NCBI GenBank assembly: GCA_008080735.1
Contig: SHMW01000011.1
Location: 23,085-87,084, forward strand
DNA: 64,000 nt
From: Promethearchaeota archaeon
GTDB taxonomy: Archaea; Asgardarchaeota; Lokiarchaeia; Sigyniarchaeales; SOKP01
Reading direction: 5' to 3'
Part shown: piece after piece, positions 54,139 through 62,781 of the stretch
Numbering within the stretch: position 1 is the first letter of the stretch
How the letters are laid out: each line of letters begins with the position of its first letter
Notes under the pieces: model-generated
Databases searched by the model: none
What the model was told of the DNA's origin: nothing
The model's input: only the letters and a program-made list of their open reading frames with translations
Position numbers and translations under genes: made by a program

Positions 54139-55386
54139 ATGGTAAGAGATAGGCTGCAAATAGGTATGTTTAGCGCTATGTATAGCCAATTGAACGGATC
54201 TGCACATGCTGTAAGGTTCTTAAGTGAAGCGTTAGCAGAGCTTGGACATGATGTTCATATATTCGCACCACGAATAGAAAACGAAGAAGATAAACCTGAT
54301 CACATATATTATCATGACTTAGGGGGCGCCCGTGTGGCAAAGAAAACTGGATTTGTACTCAGTGTACCCTTACATAAAATATTCAATTGTGACTATAGCG
54401 ATTTAGACATTGCCCATATACAAACCCACGCTTCTATTGGCGCATTAGGCATTAATTGGTCTAAAATGCTAGGCTTACCGATGGTTGGATCCCATCATAG
54501 TCCAATGACATTTTATGCAGCCCAATACGTACCGCTAATTGGTAGAATTTTATCTAAAAATGATCTTATTTGGAGGTATGAACGTTTAATTATGGAAAAG
54601 TATGACCTCTGTCATGTTCCCACAAAAACGAAGAAAGAACTTCTTATGAATTATCGTTTTAAAGAACCCATTGTCGCACTTAGTAATGGAATAAGGGATT
54701 TTTATTTTAAAGAAATGAAGGAAAATGGGATTCGGGAAAAGTATGGGATTGATGGGAAAAAAGTCCTACTCTACGCATCTCGTTTATCACCAGAAAAGCA
54801 TCCAATTCAAATTATTAAAACTTTTTCAAAAATCCATAAACGCGTTCCAGATTCACATCTGCTTCTTGTAGGAAGCGAGGGGCCATCCACGGAAAAAGTT
54901 CAAAAAATTGTACAAAAAAGAAAATATCGAGATTACGTGTCTTATGCTGGTAGGGTACCTTTCAACGACCTTTTAAGATTATATAACGCTGCAGATGTTA
55001 CGTGCTTATGGTCTTGGGTTGAGGCTGAAGGATTAGTGCTTTTAGAAGCAATGGCACAAGGCACTCCAAATGTCGGGACAAATGGCAGTGGGATTGCAAA
55101 TGTGATAAGACATGGAAAAACGGGCTATTTGGCGAATAATTTAAAAGAATTTGAAGATTACGTAGTAAAATTACTCGATGAAGATGATCTTAGAGCTCAA
55201 ATGGGAAAGAACGCAAGAGAAGTAGCAGAAGAATATAGAATTAAAAAAGTAGCTCAGAATTGGGTAAAATTATACAACTTTACGAAAAACGAACTATTTC
55301 CATTACGATATTACAGAAAAGAACGAAGGAAGCGAGTAGAACTAACAAAGAATTTTATAAAAGATCTTCCTAATGTCTATTTCTAA
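54139..55386 (+). CDS. GT4-family glycosyltransferase
   Basis: 415 residues. The Rossmann N-terminus (IGMFSAMYSQLNGSAHAVRFLSEALAELGHDVHIFAP) and C-terminal GT4 motifs (VLLYASRLSPEKHPIQIIKTF; WSWVEAEGLVLLEAMAQGTPNVGTNGSGIANVI with the EX7E pattern) identify a retaining GT-B enzyme. Closest in feel to diacylglycerol glucosyltransferases or PimB-like mannosyltransferases acting on membrane lipids. Its stop codon overlaps the convergent archaemetzincin stop. Confidence 0.9.
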   Translation: MVRDRLQIGMFSAMYSQLNGSAHAVRFLSEALAELGHDVHIFAPRIENEEDKPDHIYYHDLGGARVAKKTGFVLSVPLHKIFNCDYSDLDIAHIQTHASIGALGINWSKMLGLPMVGSHHSPMTFYAAQYVPLIGRILSKNDLIWRYERLIMEKYDLCHVPTKTKKELLMNYRFKEPIVALSNGIRDFYFKEMKENGIREKYGIDGKKVLLYASRLSPEKHPIQIIKTFSKIHKRVPDSHLLLVGSEGPSTEKVQKIVQKRKYRDYVSYAGRVPFNDLLRLYNAADVTCLWSWVEAEGLVLLEAMAQGTPNVGTNGSGIANVIRHGKTGYLANNLKEFEDYVVKLLDEDDLRAQMGKNAREVAEEYRIKKVAQNWVKLYNFTKNELFPLRYYRKERRKRVELTKNFIKDLPNVYF

Positions 55387-56174
55387 AAATTATATTTTTG
55401 CTTCACTATACGTAATCTAATTCGGCATTTATTACATAATAACGTAGATTTATTGTCTATCTTTTCAATTGTATCAGAATAACTCATCACACATAATTGG
55501 GTATCGCAATGCTCTGTTCCCAAGATCAAATGTCCGATCTCATGAATTATTTCTTTATTTAATCGTTCTTCAAATAATTTCTCATTACTGGCTCGGGCAT
55601 AAAAGGTTTCTCTCAATTTAAGCGTTGAAACAATACAAGATTGATGAGGAACATGGGCTTCTCCAATCAAGAAGATGATATTATTGTCGCTTGATGAATA
55701 AAGAGGTAAATCTGTAATTGCGATTATTTGATCTAAGTTATATTGCTCTTTTTTACTTATAATTAATTGATGAAATTTATTAGTTGGATGTAAACTTAGA
55801 AGTTCTGAGGATTCTTCGATATCTTTTAATTCTTTCATAATACCCTTCGAAAACACTTCAGTAGAAAAATCATAGGATCCGAGATGATGTATATGAAAAA
55901 AGAAGGAGGGAAAAATCTTCTCTAAATTCTCTAGGATACTCTGAAATAATATGGTGTCATTATCAAATTCTCCTATAAAAATAACCCCTAAATGGCTCGG
56001 AAACGAGATGGGAGTCGAATTTTTATCTAATCTGAACTCTTCTGTGGAAGATATGCCAATTTTATAGATAAAATGCTTAAAATCACTTAATTTCTTCTTT
56101 AGTTTTGATTTCTGACGGGAGAGTTTTTTTTGATATCTTCGAATTTTTCTTTGATATTTTCGGTAACGACTCAT
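55383..56174 (-). CDS. Archaemetzincin (M54) metalloprotease
   Basis: 263 residues. The zinc site HEIGHLILGTEHC (211-223) fits HExxHxxxGxxH with the extra Cys ligand set of archaemetzincins: C223, C228, then M230, and CNKC (247-250). The N-terminal 35 residues are strongly basic and helical (RYRKYQRKIRRYQKKLSRQ), longer than in usual members. Probable zinc protease of unknown substrate. Stop codons of this gene and the glycosyltransferase overlap by 4 nt. Confidence 0.9.
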   Translation of the reverse strand: MSRYRKYQRKIRRYQKKLSRQKSKLKKKLSDFKHFIYKIGISSTEEFRLDKNSTPISFPSHLGVIFIGEFDNDTILFQSILENLEKIFPSFFFHIHHLGSYDFSTEVFSKGIMKELKDIEESSELLSLHPTNKFHQLIISKKEQYNLDQIIAITDLPLYSSSDNNIIFLIGEAHVPHQSCIVSTLKLRETFYARASNEKLFEERLNKEIIHEIGHLILGTEHCDTQLCVMSYSDTIEKIDNKSTLLCNKCRIRLRIVKQKYNF

Positions 56175-56326
56175 AGAGACATCTTTGAATTAAGCCAAAT
56201 TTCTATTCTAATAAAAACAGTTTCGATATTTAGATTTAATGGTTTATAAAACTTTAATTTATTAAATAGATTTCTTTGATTAAGTTAAAGTGAAATATAT
56301 CTAATCATATTGTATTCTTATTTATT

Positions 56327-57373
56327 ATGTCAGAAGATGAACACGATGAGAATTCCATAGAATCCTACCCAGAAGAAGAGCGTGCTTCTCAAGAAGACTC
56401 AGAAGAAAAAGAAATTATTGAAAAAGATACAATACCCCATTTTTTTCCAACCTATAGAATCAATAGAAAGTTATATCCCATTCCCATAATCCTTGCGGTG
56501 GTATTTGCGGGAATCCTCGCATACTTTTCAGTTATTGCAGGGGTTAAGATTGAAGGAGGATATTTCTCAGAAGCGGAAGGCGGTGCTGCCGCTGGACTCT
56601 TGAATGGAATTATCTTTACTGCGATGGCTGTTGGCTCTGCATTTGTAATGATTTATTTTGTTAAGAAAAAAGGGATAGGAATTTTAAAATATGTATTTGG
56701 GTTTAGTATAGGATTTATAACCTTTTTCCAAACCTGGTTTTTTGCCGAAATTATTATGGTGGTCATCTTTAATCTGTTTCCATACACCGAAAATTTGCAA
56801 TTAATCTATAACATCGCGGATTACGCCATATTAGTTCCATCAATTGCCATTTTAAGCATTTATCTTTTGTATAAATATTTTACAACAGAAAATGTCAGAG
56901 TAAAAAACTTCATCATTTTATATGTAAGCTTTTTAACTGGGGCCATTTTAGGAGTTATAATGCCGCTCTGGACGACCTTGACCATACTCATTGGAATATC
57001 CTTATGGGATCTATTTGCAGTTCTCTATAAAAAGGGTCCGATTAAACAAATGATTGATCTTGCTTCAAATGAGCAGCAGCTGGATGAGGATATCAAACAA
57101 AAGCTTGAAAGCGGGGAAGTAGAATATGATACTTCTAAACTAGAGATAGGGATTGGCGATTTAGCATTCTATAGTATGCTAACTTCTGTTGCTCTAATCA
57201 TAACGGGTAATCTAATCATAATGGTCTTGGTGGCAATTGCAATTATCATTGGTACGGGTATCACCATACAAGGTCTTAAAAGAAATAAGATTCTGCCCGG
57301 TTTACCGATCTCCATATTCTTAGGAATCGCGACCATGCTCATTTCATGGGGGATCGCGACTTTTCTTGTCTAA
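56327..57373 (+). CDS. Presenilin-like intramembrane aspartyl protease
   Basis: 348 residues. After an acidic N-terminal tail of about 40 residues (Glu/Asp/Ser-rich) there are about nine hydrophobic segments. The two active-site positions of the presenilin/SPP class fit: D228 in GISLWDLFAVL (usually YD) and D278 in LEIGIGDLAFYS (the GxGD motif). The PALP-equivalent loop reads LPGLPIS (323-329). The 228-278 loop is hydrophilic as expected. By analogy it cleaves TM helices in the membrane. Catalysis is inferred from these residues. Confidence 0.82.
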   Translation: MSEDEHDENSIESYPEEERASQEDSEEKEIIEKDTIPHFFPTYRINRKLYPIPIILAVVFAGILAYFSVIAGVKIEGGYFSEAEGGAAAGLLNGIIFTAMAVGSAFVMIYFVKKKGIGILKYVFGFSIGFITFFQTWFFAEIIMVVIFNLFPYTENLQLIYNIADYAILVPSIAILSIYLLYKYFTTENVRVKNFIILYVSFLTGAILGVIMPLWTTLTILIGISLWDLFAVLYKKGPIKQMIDLASNEQQLDEDIKQKLESGEVEYDTSKLEIGIGDLAFYSMLTSVALIITGNLIIMVLVAIAIIIGTGITIQGLKRNKILPGLPISIFLGIATMLISWGIATFLV

Positions 57374-57398
57374 AAACTTATTCTCTCCTAAGCACTGG

Positions 57399-57412
57399 AA
57401 ATATTTATATGG
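57399..57412 (+). promoter_or_regulatory. TATA-like box for the hydroxyacyl-CoA dehydrogenase gene
   Basis: AAATATTTATATGG precedes the gene by about 54 nt; a Shine-Dalgarno AAGGGAG (57446-57452) then sits 7 nt before the ATG. A leader of about 28 nt is expected. Confidence 0.45.
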
Positions 57413-57459
57413 TTTTGATAATAGAATCTAAATTAAGTATTTAGAAAGGGAGCTCTTAT

Positions 57460-58653
57460 ATGAACCACAATTTACCTATCGAATATGTAGCAATAGTTGG
57501 TGTGGGAACGATGGGGCAAGAAATTGCTCAAGTGACCTTAATGGGAGGATATCACGTAACACTCTACGATATTAGTGAAGAGAGTTTGGCAAAAGCCGAA
57601 TCCTTTATTTTTCAAAATCTCACAAAACTCGAAGAAAAAGGAAAACTGCATGCTGAGACATCTGTTCGAGATCTGCTCGCGAACGTAAAGAAAGAAACAA
57701 GTCTTGAAGACGCTGTAAAGCAGGCGGATATGGTAATTGAAGCCATACCCGAAATAATGGAATTAAAGCAAAACCTTTTTCGAAAACTAGGAGATTTAAC
57801 CTCAGAGCATACCATCCTTGCTTCAAACACTTCAAATATGAAAATAACCGAAATAGCACAGAAATCCAACAAAGCAGATAAAATTGTTGGCATTCATTTT
57901 TTTACTCCAATTGTGATTTTACCCGCAATTGAGGTGATAAAGGGAGAGCATACCTCAGTAAAAACCATGGAAATCGCAAAAAAGTTTGCGGAGAGCCTCC
58001 CATGTCTTAGAGGCAAAAGGAAAATTATTTTAATCGAAAAAGAAACTCCTGGGTTTATAGTTAACCGTCTTACTGGAGTTAGCTTGGCTTATGTTATGTG
58101 GTTAGTGGAACAAGCTCTCGAAGATAATATTCCCTATGAACAGATTGATGCTGATGCAATTGCAATGCAAGGAGGGGGTCTCGGTCCATTAGCGAAATTA
58201 GACGTATTAGGACTCGATGTGATTATCCACAGTTTTAACTATTACGCTGGAACTCTTTCGAAGGAACTGACTGCCCCTGATTTTCTAAAAGATTTGGTAA
58301 ATAGTGGAAAGCTAGGCAAAAAAACTGGAGAGGGTTTTTATGAATGGACGGAAGATGGCCGACCAGACGCAGATTTTTCACAAAAAGCTGATATGTTTAA
58401 TCCAGAACTCTATATGGCAATCCAACTAAATGAAGGATGTCGGCTGTTAGAAGAGAGTGTAGCTCAAGGATATAAAGAAGTGGATGACGCTATTGTGGCA
58501 GCAATGAATATGCCAGGACCGTTCAGCGCGGGAAAACGAAATTATAAAAAATGGGTTCAAATGTTAGAAGAATTCGCAGAAAAATCGGAGATGTCGTATT
58601 TTCGACCGTGCGAGTTGCTTAAATCGGGAAAATTTCTTGAAATGAAAAAATAA
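57460..58653 (+). CDS. 3-hydroxyacyl-CoA dehydrogenase
   Basis: 397 residues. Rossmann motif VGVGTMGQEIAQ, HCDH-type NTSNMKITEIAQ and the catalytic His in GIHFFTPIVILPAIEVIKGE are present. The C-terminal domain begins at PGFIVNRLTGV, and a second C-terminal half (MAIQLNEGCRLLEE...) follows as in two-domain HCDH proteins. It oxidises 3-hydroxyacyl-CoA with NAD. This is the missing beta-oxidation step of the 10-23 kb island, placed 34 kb away. Confidence 0.93.
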   Translation: MNHNLPIEYVAIVGVGTMGQEIAQVTLMGGYHVTLYDISEESLAKAESFIFQNLTKLEEKGKLHAETSVRDLLANVKKETSLEDAVKQADMVIEAIPEIMELKQNLFRKLGDLTSEHTILASNTSNMKITEIAQKSNKADKIVGIHFFTPIVILPAIEVIKGEHTSVKTMEIAKKFAESLPCLRGKRKIILIEKETPGFIVNRLTGVSLAYVMWLVEQALEDNIPYEQIDADAIAMQGGGLGPLAKLDVLGLDVIIHSFNYYAGTLSKELTAPDFLKDLVNSGKLGKKTGEGFYEWTEDGRPDADFSQKADMFNPELYMAIQLNEGCRLLEESVAQGYKEVDDAIVAAMNMPGPFSAGKRNYKKWVQMLEEFAEKSEMSYFRPCELLKSGKFLEMKK

Positions 58654-58764
58654 TTACAAATTCTCAAATTTTCTTGTTATTATAAACTGAGTTTAAATAT
58701 TACAGATTATTTATTTTATATGTATTGATTCTTTCCAATAGTTTTTATTTGAAGGTGGTTAATT

Positions 58765-59049
58765 ATTTCCTCTCAAAATAAACATAATTCACTTACACCA
58801 GGAGCCCAAAAAATTATCACTTTTCTCAACGAAGAGTTAGGAATCAATAAACCTGTTGATATCCATGAAATCGTAGACCAAACTGAGTTATCGTGGACTT
58901 ATGTAAAAAAGATCTTGGAACAGTTTAAAGAAGAAGATTATGTCGGTTTTCATTTTGAAAAATTGGGCAATAGTTGGATCATCTGGAAAGATAGAGAGCA
59001 CGTGCTCAAGCAACCACGAAATACTTGTGGCAGATTTTTAGATGAGTAA
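58765..59049 (+). CDS. Small winged-helix-like protein with an apparent ATT start codon
   Basis: Not in the ORF track. Open frame of 94 codons from ATT 58765 to TAA 59047, with GAAGGTGG (58751-58758) as a Shine-Dalgarno 6 nt upstream. No ATG, GTG or TTG lies between the upstream stop (58750-58752) and the conserved-looking body. The protein would begin SSQNKHNSLTPGAQKIITFL and has a winged-helix pattern (VDIHEIVDQTELSWTYVKKILEQF, then a beta wing GFHFEKLGNSWIIWK). Probably a small DNA-binding regulator. A sequencing error (ATG read as ATT) is the simplest alternative. Confidence 0.6.
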   Translation: MSSQNKHNSLTPGAQKIITFLNEELGINKPVDIHEIVDQTELSWTYVKKILEQFKEEDYVGFHFEKLGNSWIIWKDREHVLKQPRNTCGRFLDE

Positions 59050-59111
59050 TAAGATTTTTATTTCTGACCATAAGATAAAAAAAAAGAAAGCTACTTGTAC
59101 ATGAAAGATTG

Positions 59112-59375
59112 TTATGTTATTTCTTCTTTTAATTCCTCAAGGATCTTCATTATATTCCGGAGTTTAATAAAATGTGTTGATCCTAATACTATTAGGATTA
59201 CTGATGCTCCAATGAATACGCCTCCCATTATTCCGAGACTCAAATTATTGAGATTTATTATATTATTATAATACAAGATACCAATAATAAACCATATTAT
59301 ACCTAATAATATCTCTCCTACCGCACTCTTTCTCAAATTAGATAATTTTTTCTCTAATTCTTCAACTAGTTTCAT
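59112..59375 (-). CDS. Small two-helix membrane protein
   Basis: 87 residues: a charged N-terminal helix (KLVEELEKKLSNLRK), two hydrophobic helices (GEILLGIIWFIIGILYY and LGIMGGVFIGASVILIVLG), then a charged C-terminal helix (IMKILEELKEEIT). The symmetrical coil-TM-TM-coil layout suggests oligomerisation. No family recognised. Confidence 0.65.
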   Translation of the reverse strand: MKLVEELEKKLSNLRKSAVGEILLGIIWFIIGILYYNNIINLNNLSLGIMGGVFIGASVILIVLGSTHFIKLRNIMKILEELKEEIT

Positions 59376-59635
59376 AAAATAATTTCTTACTGTTAGAAAT
59401 AAAATATATTATAATAAATCTCTATATGTGGATATTTAAATAAGTTTCTGAATTTACGTTTCTTTGGTTGGTTTCAATATTAATTCGTGGAATAATTCCA
59501 TATATATTTTAAACGAAAAGAAATAATAAAATAAGAAAAATGAAAAAATTAAAAAAAGAATACCACCGAAATACTTACCAATATTTCTTGATACTACAAA
59601 AGAATCAAAAATTTCATATTTGGAAAAAATATTTT

Positions 59636-60556
59636 TTATAGATTCTTTTCTACATCTTTTACACGACTCCTAAGCGTAACTTCGGTGATGCCTGCGATTT
59701 CGGAAATTTCTGCTTGCGTTTTGCGGTCGTCTGTAGGTTTTGCGGCCATGTAAAGTACAGAAGCAGCAAATCCTTTAGGATCTTTCCCTATTCGATTCAT
59801 GCCTCCTCTGGTCGATTTCTGAAGCAGAGTCAATGCCTCCTTCTGGGTATTCAACGATATACCCAAATCGTTCCCAAATCTGAAGACTAATTGTTCCGCG
59901 GTGACTGGTCTGTATTTGAGATTCAAATCAGGTAAGATTTCCTTGATAATCATTCCTAAGGAACGAATAATCGTGTGCCGAGAGGTCATGGAAGCATCAG
60001 ATACTTCCTCAAGCAATCGCGGAAATTCGTGTACTCGGATAGCCGCATATAATGCTGCGCCAATGAATCCATCAATTGATCGCCCCATAGTAAGCTTTCG
60101 CTTTGCTACTTCGGCATAAATTCTCCATGCGGTTTCTTCAATATATTCAGGAATATTTAATTTGGACACAAGCATCTTTAACTTTGGTTTCGCTTCCCAG
60201 AAATTTCGCTCGATGCTTGAGACTAATGATTGTTGAATTTTAGATAAACGTGAAAATAATGTTTTTTCCTTTGCACCCATTCGGTTTCCCTTCGAATCAA
60301 CTTTATCATTTGGTAAGATTGTTCGCGGTCCGAATCCTCGCCATCGAGGCTCTGTTCGTCGTCGCTTCTCTACTTCTTCTGCAGTATATGCGCGTCGTTC
60401 ATTTCCTACAATGTCTCGACCTGAGACCATCCCACAATTTATGCATACAGCATTTCCGTCTCGAGATTCGATACAAGGATTTTCACAGCAATTAACCTCA
60501 CTATGATCTTCTTCACACCGGTCTCTTTTGAGTCGTTTTCTATAGTCCATAGACAT
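59636..60556 (-). CDS. tfb: Transcription initiation factor B (TFIIB homologue)
   Basis: 306 residues. The N-terminal zinc ribbon has unusual spacing (NCCENPC then CINCG, about residues 23-42), followed by the B-reader/linker (RAYTAEEVEKRRRTEPRWRGFGPRT). Two cyclin folds span about 105-305, with the recognition helix near the end (AEISEIAGITEVTLRSRVKDVE). It recruits RNA polymerase with TBP. ATG 60550 (MDYRKRL) is an alternative start. A TATA-like stretch (GATATATATTAAA on the minus strand, 60585-60597) lies close upstream. Confidence 0.95.
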   Translation of the reverse strand: MSMDYRKRLKRDRCEEDHSEVNCCENPCIESRDGNAVCINCGMVSGRDIVGNERRAYTAEEVEKRRRTEPRWRGFGPRTILPNDKVDSKGNRMGAKEKTLFSRLSKIQQSLVSSIERNFWEAKPKLKMLVSKLNIPEYIEETAWRIYAEVAKRKLTMGRSIDGFIGAALYAAIRVHEFPRLLEEVSDASMTSRHTIIRSLGMIIKEILPDLNLKYRPVTAEQLVFRFGNDLGISLNTQKEALTLLQKSTRGGMNRIGKDPKGFAASVLYMAAKPTDDRKTQAEISEIAGITEVTLRSRVKDVEKNL

Positions 60557-60681
60557 ATTATTCTACCAATTTTTCTTGTTATTTTTAATATATATCAAAC
60601 ATATCTTTTAAACCATTTGAAAGAGATGAGGGAATCTCAAAAAATTACCAATTTTTTAAAACCCCGAATCCCTCAAATTTG

Positions 60682-60742
60682 TCATGTTCGCATGGTATAT
60701 TTCATCATATACCAGTTAAACTCAATATATTATTGAACATGA
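60682..60742 (+). repeat. Nested inverted repeats, possible structured RNA or operator
   Basis: An outer 8-bp pair TCATGTTC/GAACATGA (60682-60689 and 60735-60742) encloses an inner perfect 8-bp pair TGGTATAT/ATATACCA (60693-60700 and 60707-60714) with a 6-nt loop. The whole element is 61 nt. The unpaired right internal segment is AT-rich. Confidence 0.6.
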
Positions 60743-60912
60743 TCGTATTTATTTCTTACGCTTTTGGAATATAAAAGGTTTACGCTTTTCAAAAAAATAG
60801 GGGGAACACTTTCCCACGATTTCATCAAGATAATCATAGCTTAATTCTTGTACGTTTTTTTCCAATTTGGTGATATTTTTAATAAATGAAATTTATTCAA
60901 ATAAGTTTTCAT

Positions 60913-60930
60913 AGTGTGATTTTTCACACT
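60913..60930 (+). repeat. Perfect 7-bp hairpin upstream of the FrhB-like gene
   Basis: AGTGTGA and TCACACT surround a TTTT loop, about 70 nt before the ATG at 61002. The symmetric form suits a dimeric regulator binding site near the promoter. Confidence 0.5.
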
Positions 60931-61001
60931 TATTTTCGCAATTTATTTAACGAATTTTTAATTTCATTATTCAAGATATACTAACTCAAAATTGTGAAAT
61001 T

Positions 61002-61943
61002 ATGAAAGTAGAAAAATCAAGTCAAGATCTTGAAAGTGAAGTTATATTTGCTGGTTTGTGTATTCATTGTGGAAGTTGTAATGCATTCTGCCCACATATG
61101 GCATTTAGTGAAGAGACGGGGCAAGCTTATGTAGTCGATGAATGTGCTGAAACAGTTGGCTTATGTTATAATGCATGTCCACGCTCATTTTTACCTGTGA
61201 GTGAAATCGAAAAACGATTTTTCGGAGAGACCCGAGTTGATTTGGGAGTAGGGGTTTACAAGGACATTATCCAAGTTAAGTCCGCGAATAAAGATGAGAT
61301 CTTATTTAATCTTGTCCAAGCGGCATTTGATGAAGGCGCAGTAGAACATATGGTATTGGGAGAACAAAAAAGCAAGAAACCTCCTGTTGCTTTCCCTGTT
61401 GTAGTGGATGGCCCTAAAGACGCGAAAAAATATATCCCTTCAAGCACTATGGAAAATGCGGGTCCGTTAATTACGGGCATCGGACAAGCGTACTTAGATA
61501 AGAAAAAGAATGTGGGAATTATTGCGAATCCATGCCATCTTCAAGGCTTAGCAAAGCTACTTACCAACGATTTCAATACGGGCGCCCGAGAAACCGTCTC
61601 GCTTAAGATTGCATATGCGTGTTCTTCAGGTGGGATGGCAGGATGCCGCTATTGTACCGATTTCTCTGGAGAATTCTCAGATGTCTCATACTCTCCATGG
61701 GGTGCTCCAAAAGGAGAAGCCCTGCTCATCATTAGAACTGAATTGGGAAAGAAGGTTGTTGACGCCGCCGTAAAAAGTAAATTACTTGAAATAACTGAAA
61801 AGAATCCAGATCTGAGCGAAATGAAAAAATTCTTGAATAAGAAGCGCAAGAAAAATTTCAAGACGCTCATTGGAGATTCAATCATCGCAGCAAAATATCT
61901 GGAGCTAAACCTCGAAGAACTGGAAGAACTCCTCGGGGAATAA
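61002..61943 (+). CDS. FrhB/FpoF-like F420-type iron-sulfur flavoprotein
   Basis: 313 residues. An N-terminal 2[4Fe-4S]-like segment (CIHCGSCNAFCP ... CYNACP) is followed by the FrhB N- and C-terminal domains with VGIIANPCHLQGLAKLL and CRYCTDFSGEFSDVSYSPWG. Relatives are F420-reducing hydrogenase beta subunits and F420-dependent glutamate synthase or sulfite reductase modules. It probably transfers electrons between F420 and an unknown partner. The gene stands alone and its partner is not in the window. Confidence 0.88.
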   Translation: MKVEKSSQDLESEVIFAGLCIHCGSCNAFCPHMAFSEETGQAYVVDECAETVGLCYNACPRSFLPVSEIEKRFFGETRVDLGVGVYKDIIQVKSANKDEILFNLVQAAFDEGAVEHMVLGEQKSKKPPVAFPVVVDGPKDAKKYIPSSTMENAGPLITGIGQAYLDKKKNVGIIANPCHLQGLAKLLTNDFNTGARETVSLKIAYACSSGGMAGCRYCTDFSGEFSDVSYSPWGAPKGEALLIIRTELGKKVVDAAVKSKLLEITEKNPDLSEMKKFLNKKRKKNFKTLIGDSIIAAKYLELNLEELEELLGE

Positions 61944-62082
61944 ACCCTCAAATTTGTTCATTCTCCTTACTTTATTTTTTTAATCTCTTTTATATATCTT
62001 ACCTTGTCTATTTAAAATTGAGGGCTATCAATATAACAAATTCCATAGAATTAGTTTAAGTTTAATAGCTCTTAGTTATACA

Positions 62083-62652
62083 TTAGAGTGAAATTTCTTG
62101 TTTATGAATAATTCTGTGAGTCAAATTCTCAAAAACTTCTTGTATATTATACCCTGTTTTTGAAGAAGTTTCAAAAAAGGCGTCAATGTTGTATTCTTCT
62201 TGAAATTCTTTCGCATCTTCTCGGCTGACGACGCGCTTTTCATCGCCGAGATCGTGTTTACAACCCACTAATACAAAGACGGGATTTGAATGTTCATCAA
62301 TAATGTTATACCACTCTTTCAAATTATTGAATGTGGATCGACGTGCGATATCATAACAGAGGAGCACGCCTTTTGCTCCTCGAGAATAATTAGGTAAGAA
62401 AAATCGGAATCGTTTCTCACCCGCAAAGTCCCATAATTGAAGGATGATCTTTTTATTCTTGATATTGACAGAATGTGTGGCTAAATCTGTACCGATGGTA
62501 ATCTTTTGTTCGATATATTTTCCCGTTAGTAAGCGCTTAACCAGTGTCGTCTTTCCGACCCCTCCATCACCGATAATACACACCTTGAATAAAAGTTTTC
62601 TCGAAGGAACTGTTTCTCTTGTCTCCTCACCATTCATATTGGAAGAACTCAC
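62083..62652 (-). CDS. Rab/Ras-like small GTPase
   Basis: 189 residues. P-loop GDGGVGKTTL (28-37), G2 TIGTD, G3 WDFAGEK (74-80), G4 CKHD (131-134) and G5 ETSSK (161-165) define a Ras-superfamily G domain nearest Rab. Two departures are visible: Glu at the catalytic Gln position (E79) and Cys for Asn in NKxD. No C-terminal cysteine, so no prenylation site. The first 20 residues form a Ser/Glu-rich tail. Such GTPases are abundant in Asgard genomes. Confidence 0.93.
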   Translation of the reverse strand: MSSSNMNGEETRETVPSRKLLFKVCIIGDGGVGKTTLVKRLLTGKYIEQKITIGTDLATHSVNIKNKKIILQLWDFAGEKRFRFFLPNYSRGAKGVLLCYDIARRSTFNNLKEWYNIIDEHSNPVFVLVGCKHDLGDEKRVVSREDAKEFQEEYNIDAFFETSSKTGYNIQEVFENLTHRIIHKQEISL

Positions 62653-62781
62653 TTAAATTTGCTTGTTGCTATTTAACTATTTATATAAAAAATGATATAA
62701 AAATTTTTTTAGCTATATTGCTAAAACGCCGAAATTCAGTATTTTTTTACAAATTATATAAATTAAAATCAAAAGTTAAAT

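Larger units (their letters stand above)
60557..61001. other. 445-bp intergenic region with several inverted and direct repeats
   Basis: Divergent region between tfb and the FrhB-like gene. It holds nested inverted repeats (60682-60742), a 10-bp direct repeat TTACGCTTTT at 60756 and 60780, and a hairpin at 60913-60930. No convincing gene is seen; the short plus-strand ORF listed here looks like chance. It could hold a small RNA or regulator sites for either neighbour. Confidence 0.5.

Noticed and set aside
60503-60736. 77-codon plus-strand ORF
   Set aside because: It overlaps the start of tfb and runs through the inverted-repeat region. Its composition is not protein-like.
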